From the NCBI GenBank assembly GCA_034005145.1, contig JAVEVH010000044.1, forward strand, positions 1 through 5,992: a DNA stretch of 5,992 nt, read 5' to 3'. This DNA is from JAVEVH01 sp034005145 (lineage in GTDB: Bacteria; Patescibacteriota; Dojkabacteria; SC72). Below, piece by piece: positions 1 through 5,061 of this stretch. The position numbers and the translations under genes were made by a program. Under the pieces are notes generated by a model. That model worked only from the letters and a program-made list of their open reading frames with translations, did no database searches and had not been told where the DNA came from. Positions within the stretch are counted from its first letter, which is position 1. The number at the start of each line of letters is the position of its first letter.

Positions 1-929
1 TAGATTGGATTACTAGAATACCTTGGGGATATATTACTCAGGATAATTTAAATATCCAAAATGCTAAACAGATTATGGATAGGAGTCACTACGGTATGGA
101 TACTGTAAAAAATCTCATACTAGACTATCTTTCTGTTATGCAACTTAGAAAGTTAAGAGGATATAGAGAGGATGTTCCTGCTCAAGCAGATGGTGTAGCT
201 AAATCTCCTGTTTTACTTTTTGTAGGATTACAGGGTGTAGGTAAAACCTCTATAGCAAAATCTATTGCTGATTCAATGGGTAGGAAATTCGCAAGAGTTT
301 CATTAGGAGCAATTGGAGATGTTAGAACATTAAGAGGAGTACCAAGGCATGAGATGGATTCAGAACCAGGGCAAATCATTAAGGCTTTAGTAAGAACAGG
401 TAGTATGAATCCAGTTATCCTTATCGATGAGATAGAGAAAGCTAGTGGTAATAAGGGGTTATTAAATGATGTAATGGCAGCACTATTAGAGATCTTAGAT
501 CCAGAACAGAATTCTACTTTCGTAGATCACTATATTGATCACCCAATAGATTTATCCAATGTATTTTTTATATGTACAGCTAATAACCTTGGTGGTCTTT
601 CTGCTGCCTTACTAGATAGGTTGGAGGTTATACGTTTTACTAGTTACTCAGATGAAGAGAAAAAAGTAATAGCTAATTCATATATATTACCTCGTGTTCT
701 TTCTAGTATGGGATTAACTACCGAGCATATACAGATTGCTGATGAGGTATGGCCTCTTCTAATTCGTCCTGTTGGTTTTGATGCAGGTATTCGTCAGTTA
801 GAGAGAAATATTGCAACACTAGCAAGGAGTGTAGCTAGAGAGATAGTGGAGGGTAAGCCTATGCCTGTTGTTGTTACTCCTGAGAATTTGAAAAAGTATG
901 TATTACCTGACCAAGGACCTTTGAGTTAA
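1..929 (+). CDS. Lon-family AAA+ ATPase lacking the protease domain (5'-partial)
   Basis: The reading frame is open from position 3, so the start lies off the left edge and the ATG at 75 is internal. The frame upstream of it already encodes the Lon-type stretch DWITRIPWG. Numbering from the Met at 75, the visible Lon AAA+ module has Walker A GLQGVGKT (51-58), Walker B ILIDEIEK (115-122), sensor 1 TAN (168-170), the arginine finger in LLDRLEVI (179-186) and sensor 2 in GIRQLER (238-244). The Lon hallmark LDPEQN is at 141-146. Known Lon proteases continue for about 200 more residues with a Ser-Lys catalytic domain. This protein stops at about residue 284, shortly after the lid helices, in ENLKKYVLP, and no protease domain occurs downstream. 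The substrate-gripping pore loop is also altered: the usual RTY(I/V)G reads RHEMD. I infer an ATP-driven remodelling or scaffold role without proteolysis. ATPase family assignment is firm; function is unknown. It converges on the minus-strand cluster. Confidence 0.9.
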   Translation, partial: DWITRIPWGYITQDNLNIQNAKQIMDRSHYGMDTVKNLILDYLSVMQLRKLRGYREDVPAQADGVAKSPVLLFVGLQGVGKTSIAKSIADSMGRKFARVSLGAIGDVRTLRGVPRHEMDSEPGQIIKALVRTGSMNPVILIDEIEKASGNKGLLNDVMAALLEILDPEQNSTFVDHYIDHPIDLSNVFFICTANNLGGLSAALLDRLEVIRFTSYSDEEKKVIANSYILPRVLSSMGLTTEHIQIADEVWPLLIRPVGFDAGIRQLERNIATLARSVAREIVEGKPMPVVVTPENLKKYVLPDQGPLS

Positions 930-1162
930 ACTCCCTTAAATGGATTAGATAGTTGTAATGCTTTCATAGCTCTAGCCATCTCTGGATTTTGTATATCATG
1001 ATTTAAATCCTTCTCCTTTGTTTTATACTTAAACTGTGAGTATCCTGTTGTATTAAGAACAGGTATATATTTACCCTCTTTAGGTATATCTTTAATATCT
1101 GATTTCTTTGTTAAGAAGTACTTCCTTATTCTATTTTTAATACTGTTTGGGTTGTTGTTCAT
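926..1162 (-). CDS. small basic hypothetical protein, 78 aa, last gene of the cluster
   Basis: I do not recognise this family. The protein is short, lysine- and asparagine-rich, has no membrane segment, no signal peptide and no cysteine. The start is judged from the ribosome site. AGGAG (1169-1173) sits directly against an ATG at 1168, too close to work, but 6 nt before a second in-frame ATG at 1162. I therefore choose 1162, giving 78 rather than 80 residues. The start lies inside the 3' end of the VirB4 gene (26-nt overlap, different frame), which suggests translational coupling and a role connected to VirB4. Its TAA stop shares TTAA with the stop of the converging Lon-like gene. The central part (KEGKYIPVLNTTGYSQFKYK) looks like a small folded unit, and the C-terminal NPEMARAMKALQLSNPF looks like an amphipathic helix. 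The good ribosome site and tight packing support a real gene; the function is open. Confidence 0.7.
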   Translation of the reverse strand: MNNNPNSIKNRIRKYFLTKKSDIKDIPKEGKYIPVLNTTGYSQFKYKTKEKDLNHDIQNPEMARAMKALQLSNPFKGV

Positions 1163-3512
1163 TATCATCTCCTACTAAACCTTGTGGAGTTATATGACTC
1201 CTCCCTTTATTTAATTCATCTCTTTCTTTCTTAATTATTCCTGGTACAGTATTCTCATCTATTACTTCTGAGAATGATTTTTGATATTCATACTTTTGTG
1301 GATTAAGAGCCTGTTCCTGTTCTTTTAACATCCTTTCTAATTCTTTCTGATACCTATCTCTTTCTTCTTGTATTGTTTGTATATCCTCTTTTCTTCTTCC
1401 TACTGCTCTTTCAATGATTTCTTCATTTCTACCATTTGCTGTAGTTATTGGTTTTTGGGTAGCTGGTGGATCAAAGATAGCGGAGAGTTCTTGTATACTC
1501 CTAGAATCTTCTCCTCCCTCTACCTGTTTTCTTCTTTCTAACTCTCTTGGATCAGATGTAATTAATTCGTTTTCTGCGACACTCGAGAGTACCTGTATAC
1601 CTACATGGTTTGCTCCTGCAAAGAAGAGCCCTTGTCCTTTATCACAGTTAAGTAAGAAGTTTCTTTCTCCATCAGAGAGATTAAAGACCTGTTGTAATTT
1701 TTCTAATGCGGACGGGGACTGTTTCATTAGTATTTGTATAGAGGAGTTAGAGATAATGGCACGACCCATATCGTTGTTCATAAAGTCAGCTACATCTTGG
1801 GTAATTGTGGTAAGTCCTAAGTAATATTTTCTTGCTCTTTTAGCAATAGAGTACATAAATCTAGCAGAGTCTTCTCTTTGCATCATATACCATGCTTCAT
1901 CAACAAGGAGTAATCTTCTCTTTTTCTTTTTACGAACAATAGTCCATATGAAGTCTAGCATTAGATACATAGATAGGGGTTTTAATTCCTCTTGTAAGTC
2001 TCTTACACTAAATACAGTGAATGGATTCGTTACTTCAAAGTTAGTAGCCTCATTAAATACTCCAGCACCACTCCCTATTATATATTTCTCCATTCTTCTA
2101 GCTAAATCATGGGCATCATCTTCTGCCATACCCTTAAGTACCTTATACAAATCTTCTAGTAGAGGAGGTGTATTCTTTTGTGTAGATGGATCAAATGTAA
2201 TACCTTTCTCTCTATATGTGAGTATTAATGCTCTGTCTAAGATAGAGGTTTCAATACTAGTTAATCCATCAAACATTACTTTAAAGAAACCTTGTAATGA
2301 GAGTAGTTTAATTCTTAATTCATCTTCATCATCATCTGATACACCTGAGAGTTCAAAGGGGTTCATCTTGTTCCCTTTATCTTGTGAGAAAGATATGTAA
2401 GAACCCTCTACCGCCTTAGAGAGATCTTCATACTCTCTTTCAGGGTCTATGATTATTACATCTGTTCCTAACATTAGGCTTCTAATGGCTTCTAGTTTTA
2501 CTAAGTAACTCTTACCAGCACCGGATTTAGCAAATACTACGGCATTTGCGTTCTCTAATTCAAATCTATCAAAGATTACTAAACTCTTGTTATGCATATT
2601 TATCCCATACATAATTCCATGGTCCATTGTTAACTCTGAAGTTACGAATGGGAATGTAGTAGCAAGGGATGTAGTATCCATATTCCTTGTTATGTACAGT
2701 TTGTCTAAACCTACTGGTTGAGTACTAATGAATCCTGGTTCCTGTTGTAGTGTAGCTGGTTTAGCAGTTACATTAATTGCAGCTAAGGAAGATATTACAT
2801 TCCTACTATATTTCTCTAGTAAGTCTTTAGTAGGAGCATATATAGTTATGTACATTGTAAAATGGAAGAATTTCTCTGTACCCTCCGCTATTGAGTCTTG
2901 TAACTGTTGTGCATCTGAAAGAGCTACTTTTACGGAAGGATCTACAACTTTCCTTTCTTCCATCTGACCGTATATTGTAGCTTCCATCTCTCCAATCTTC
3001 TTTTTAAGTTTTTCTAAAATAGCTTTAGAGTCAACAGGGTAGTAAAAAGTACTAATACGAAGGGAGTGTTCGAAGTTGATAATGGGGGAGAGCCAATTAG
3101 CACCTACAAATCTAGGATATCCACTTACAAAGAATGTCCTAAAGTAGTAGTTACCCATTTGTAGTGTATTAAAATCTACTTCTAAATCTATTGGTGCTAT
3201 TACATCTTGAGTTGTTAATCCTCCATATTTACCAACTACGGGCTCATCATTTATAGCGGGTAGGGGTTTTCTAGAAGGTATTAAATTATCAAGAATATTA
3301 AATATGGGATTCTTTTTCTTTTTATCTTCCTTTGGCTCATTGTATCTCTCTTTACCTTTATCTTTCTTAATATCAGTATCTCTTTCGCTCTTAATTTTCT
3401 CTATATCTTTTTTAAGTTCTTCCTGAAAAGAAGAGTACTTATCTTTGTAGATAGGGTCTCCTCTTTTCTCTAACATTTCCATTGTTTTTGATGTATATTT
3501 CTTCTCTTCCAT
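1137..3512 (-). CDS. virB4: VirB4/TraC-family type IV secretion ATPase (motor half), 791 aa
   Basis: This is a hexameric-type ATPase that energises type IV secretion or conjugation systems at the inner membrane. Residues 1-95 are a charged linker (27 of residues 31-68 are K, R, D or E). Residues about 100-295 match the later part of the VirB4/CagE N-terminal region (DVIAPIDLEV, then GNYYFRTFFVSGYPRFV). The RecA-like motor follows: Walker A AKSGAGKS (328-335, with Ala replacing the first Gly), IIIDPEREYEDL (354-364), Walker B LLLVDEAW (534-541), TTITQD (568-573) and SSIQILMKQS (590-599). The tail from about 655 is hydrophilic, with a likely coiled coil at 695-735 (RNEEIIERAVGRRKEDIQTI onward). 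Family members normally carry the first N-terminal part in the same chain; here it is the preceding gene, 1 nt upstream. The ATG at 3512 has AAGAGG (3525-3530) at a long 12-nt spacing, so coupling probably helps. All catalytic motifs are intact. Substrate (DNA or protein) cannot be told. Confidence 0.93.
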   Translation of the reverse strand: MEEKKYTSKTMEMLEKRGDPIYKDKYSSFQEELKKDIEKIKSERDTDIKKDKGKERYNEPKEDKKKKNPIFNILDNLIPSRKPLPAINDEPVVGKYGGLTTQDVIAPIDLEVDFNTLQMGNYYFRTFFVSGYPRFVGANWLSPIINFEHSLRISTFYYPVDSKAILEKLKKKIGEMEATIYGQMEERKVVDPSVKVALSDAQQLQDSIAEGTEKFFHFTMYITIYAPTKDLLEKYSRNVISSLAAINVTAKPATLQQEPGFISTQPVGLDKLYITRNMDTTSLATTFPFVTSELTMDHGIMYGINMHNKSLVIFDRFELENANAVVFAKSGAGKSYLVKLEAIRSLMLGTDVIIIDPEREYEDLSKAVEGSYISFSQDKGNKMNPFELSGVSDDDEDELRIKLLSLQGFFKVMFDGLTSIETSILDRALILTYREKGITFDPSTQKNTPPLLEDLYKVLKGMAEDDAHDLARRMEKYIIGSGAGVFNEATNFEVTNPFTVFSVRDLQEELKPLSMYLMLDFIWTIVRKKKKRRLLLVDEAWYMMQREDSARFMYSIAKRARKYYLGLTTITQDVADFMNNDMGRAIISNSSIQILMKQSPSALEKLQQVFNLSDGERNFLLNCDKGQGLFFAGANHVGIQVLSSVAENELITSDPRELERRKQVEGGEDSRSIQELSAIFDPPATQKPITTANGRNEEIIERAVGRRKEDIQTIQEERDRYQKELERMLKEQEQALNPQKYEYQKSFSEVIDENTVPGIIKKERDELNKGRSHITPQGLVGDDNEQQPKQY
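1169..1173 (-). promoter_or_regulatory. Shine-Dalgarno AGGAG that decides the start of the 78-aa gene
   Basis: Read on the minus strand, AGGAG is followed at once by ATGATAATG. The second ATG (1162-1160) has a 6-nt spacer, the first has none. This is the clearest ribosome binding site in the window and it lies within the coding region of the VirB4 gene. Confidence 0.7.
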
Positions 3513-3513
3513 A

Positions 3514-4158
3514 TTACTTTGGTACCTCTTCTTCAGGGTTATATATTGTATAGAATTCAGTTATTAATTCCTTGGTTGTAAGCTGATGTCCAAAGAGACC
3601 CATTCTTCCTAACTGTTTTAATACATGGTCTCTTTTTGGTATTAAGAATATTTTAGCTTTCTCTATCAATTGTTCCTGTTTCATTTGCATATGCTGTTCC
3701 ATCTCTTCTCTACTTTTTTTAGATTGTATTATCTTACTCATTGGTACTTCACCTGCAGGATTGAAAGGTATTACTATGAAGAAGTTCTTGTCTAATACAT
3801 CATTTTGTACAATGAGATTTTGTATAAATTCAGTATATATCTGTAACTGTTTTTTAAGTCCTTCTGACATAGAGTCTTTCTCTTGCTCTTTAAGGTAATC
3901 TACATAGTTAGAGATATCTACTCTTCTAGTTCTTATTAATATCTGTATATGGAAATTAAGTGAGTTAAGTAATCCAGCAAAGGCATATACCTTACCATCT
4001 TGCTCATACTCTGCCAAAAGGTCAAAGTTAATTGCAGAGGTTTGTATTACTAACGCTACACTACCACTCTTAGTAATTACTAAATCATCTATTATATCTC
4101 TTACTTCAAGATGTTCCTGTGTAGATTCAATTGTTCTTGCTCTTGCTTTAGAATCCAT
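3514..4158 (-). CDS. TraC-like protein: stand-alone N-terminal domain of VirB4, 214 aa
   Basis: The sequence reads as the first part of a VirB4/TraC chain without the ATPase. It opens with EHLEVRDIIDDLVITKSGSV and VALVIQTSAINFDLL, the beta-rich start of the VirB4 N-terminal domain. LNFHIQILIRTRRVDISNYV (67-86) follows, then a strand KNFFIVIPF (124-132) and a charged helix (141-170). It closes with LKQLGRMGLFGHQLTTKELI and ITEFYTIYNPEE. This last segment is where family proteins pass into the portion that begins the next gene. There is no Walker motif and no membrane helix. The likely role is to pair with the neighbouring VirB4 motor and link it to the PrgI membrane protein; this is inferred from the split and gene order. 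The start overlaps the stop of the PrgI gene by one base (TAATG, no clear Shine-Dalgarno), pointing to translational coupling. An alternative is an independent adaptor subunit. Confidence 0.82.
   Translation of the reverse strand: MDSKARARTIESTQEHLEVRDIIDDLVITKSGSVALVIQTSAINFDLLAEYEQDGKVYAFAGLLNSLNFHIQILIRTRRVDISNYVDYLKEQEKDSMSEGLKKQLQIYTEFIQNLIVQNDVLDKNFFIVIPFNPAGEVPMSKIIQSKKSREEMEQHMQMKQEQLIEKAKIFLIPKRDHVLKQLGRMGLFGHQLTTKELITEFYTIYNPEEEVPK
3525..3530 (-). promoter_or_regulatory. possible weak ribosome site AAGAGG before the VirB4 motor gene
   Basis: Minus-strand AAGAGG lies 12 nt before the ATG at 3512, within the last codons of the upstream TraC-like gene. The spacing is longer than ideal, and the upstream stop codon is only 1 nt from the start. 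Reinitiation by the same ribosomes is at least as likely as fresh binding here. Confidence 0.35.
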
Positions 4159-4160
4159 TA
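4156..4160 (-). promoter_or_regulatory. TAATG stop/start junction coupling PrgI-like and TraC-like genes
   Basis: On the minus strand the stop TAA (4160-4158) and the start ATG (4158-4156) share one A. No AGGAG-like site is visible in the 20 nt before this ATG, so termination-reinitiation is the simplest way for the second gene to be translated, giving a tied ratio of the two proteins. Confidence 0.6.
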
Positions 4161-5012
4161 TGTTAATGTAATCTTTAAAGGTAATTTACTTGTATCCTTA
4201 CTTCTTACAAACCTGATATTTGGCATTTTAGATGGTAATCCTTCAAACTCAATATGGTATACACCTTCCGGAAACTCTTTATTTGTTAAGAAGTAACCAT
4301 TAGCTCCTGTTTTATTCGCATACAAAATCTTACCATTAATATCCTTAAGGTATGTATTTATACCTGTTAAGGGTTGGCTTTCTTTCGTAGCTAACCATAT
4401 ATTAATATTTCCTGGTAGCTTATCTACACTTTTAATGGGGAATTGATATCTAGAGATATTATCATCGGTAATTGTAATTACATTATCTGAATTATCTAAA
4501 AACCTTGGTTGATCTAGTAGAGCATCTTCCTGTTTAGGTATATCCTTTTGTGAATTATCTAATATTGCCTTTGCATTTCTTTCATCTAAGATATCATCAC
4601 CAGGAGTCTCTTGAAATATTTCTACTTTCTTTACAGGTATCTTTGCCCCTCCTATTACTTTCACCTCTTCTTCTGCTTGTGCTACTGTAGGTTTAGCTCT
4701 TTGATCCTTTAGAGCTTTGTTTAACCATACCCTTTGTGTAGGCTTATTTATTGCTGAGAAGTAGTTAACTATGAATTTGTCTGCAGGCTGATCATTAATT
4801 GGAACTAGTGCAAAGAAGGCTCCTAATCCTGAAAATATTGCAAATATTGGTATACCAATAACTCCGGGTATCTGTCCTTTCGTAGTGTAGTAGAGGAATA
4901 TTCCTCCTATACTTACACCAATAGCGAGGTAGGTAAACTCTCTAAGAGTAAACTTAGTAAAGAGTTTAAACTCTACATCCAATACATTTTGTGGTATAGC
5001 GTGTTGTCTCAT
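4158..5012 (-). CDS. PrgI-family (VirB3-like) membrane protein with C-terminal Ig-like domain, 284 aa
   Basis: The N-terminus MRQHAIPQNVLDVEFKLFTK (1-20) followed by FTLREF is typical of the PrgI family, the small membrane partner of VirB4 in type IV-like systems. Two membrane helices form a hairpin at about 27-43 and 48-71, separated by a short Lys-Gly-Gln-Ile-Pro turn. Usual PrgI proteins are only about 100-150 residues. This one adds a polar, Asp/Lys-rich linker (about 105-198) and a beta-rich domain (about 200-284) with PLTGINTYLKDINGKILYAN and TGANGYFLTNKEFPEGVYHI. That pattern resembles carboxypeptidase-regulatory/transthyretin-like Ig folds. Positive charges lie on both outer sides of the hairpin, so both ends are probably cytoplasmic. 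The start is firm: TAA lies directly before the ATG and the N-terminal motif begins there. No Shine-Dalgarno is visible. It heads the PrgI/TraC-like/VirB4 set and shares a base with the next gene. Confidence 0.87.
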   Translation of the reverse strand: MRQHAIPQNVLDVEFKLFTKFTLREFTYLAIGVSIGGIFLYYTTKGQIPGVIGIPIFAIFSGLGAFFALVPINDQPADKFIVNYFSAINKPTQRVWLNKALKDQRAKPTVAQAEEEVKVIGGAKIPVKKVEIFQETPGDDILDERNAKAILDNSQKDIPKQEDALLDQPRFLDNSDNVITITDDNISRYQFPIKSVDKLPGNINIWLATKESQPLTGINTYLKDINGKILYANKTGANGYFLTNKEFPEGVYHIEFEGLPSKMPNIRFVRSKDTSKLPLKITLT

Positions 5013-5061
5013 TTATAGATAGTTTAGCAGAATTAATGGCAATAGTGGAGAGAATATACTT
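5013..5061 (-). promoter_or_regulatory. 49-nt gap between recF and the PrgI gene
   Basis: This is the only real intergenic gap. On the minus strand it holds a TATATT (5058-5053) that could act as a -10 box, without a good -35, and TTGCCA followed by TATCTA close to the start codon. There is no Shine-Dalgarno before the ATG at 5012 and no terminator-like hairpin after recF. A promoter here is possible but weakly supported; read-through from recF is equally plausible. Confidence 0.3.

Noticed and set aside
75..77. ATG at 75 as the real start of the Lon-like gene
   Set aside because: The upstream codons from position 3 encode conserved Lon linker sequence, so the gene extends off the left edge.
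182..379. 65-aa open frame on the minus strand inside the Lon-like gene
   Set aside because: It is antisense to strongly conserved AAA+ motifs and has no recognisable protein features.
914..937. Hairpin around the convergent stops as a bidirectional terminator
   Set aside because: Only short pairings (GAGT/ACTC and AAGG/CCTT with a bulge) can form and there is no T-run on either side.
1166..1168. ATG at 1168 as the start of the 78-aa gene (80 aa)
   Set aside because: The AGGAG site abuts this codon with no spacer, while the ATG at 1162 has a normal 6-nt spacer.
1414..2967. Three plus-strand open frames (136, 150 and 79 aa) inside virB4
   Set aside because: They are Ser/Leu/Cys-rich antisense shadows of well-supported VirB4 coding sequence, typical of AT-rich DNA rich in Glu/Lys codons on the other strand.
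4111..4296. 61-aa plus-strand open frame across the TraC-like/PrgI junction
   Set aside because: It is antisense to two supported genes, low in complexity and has no family resemblance.
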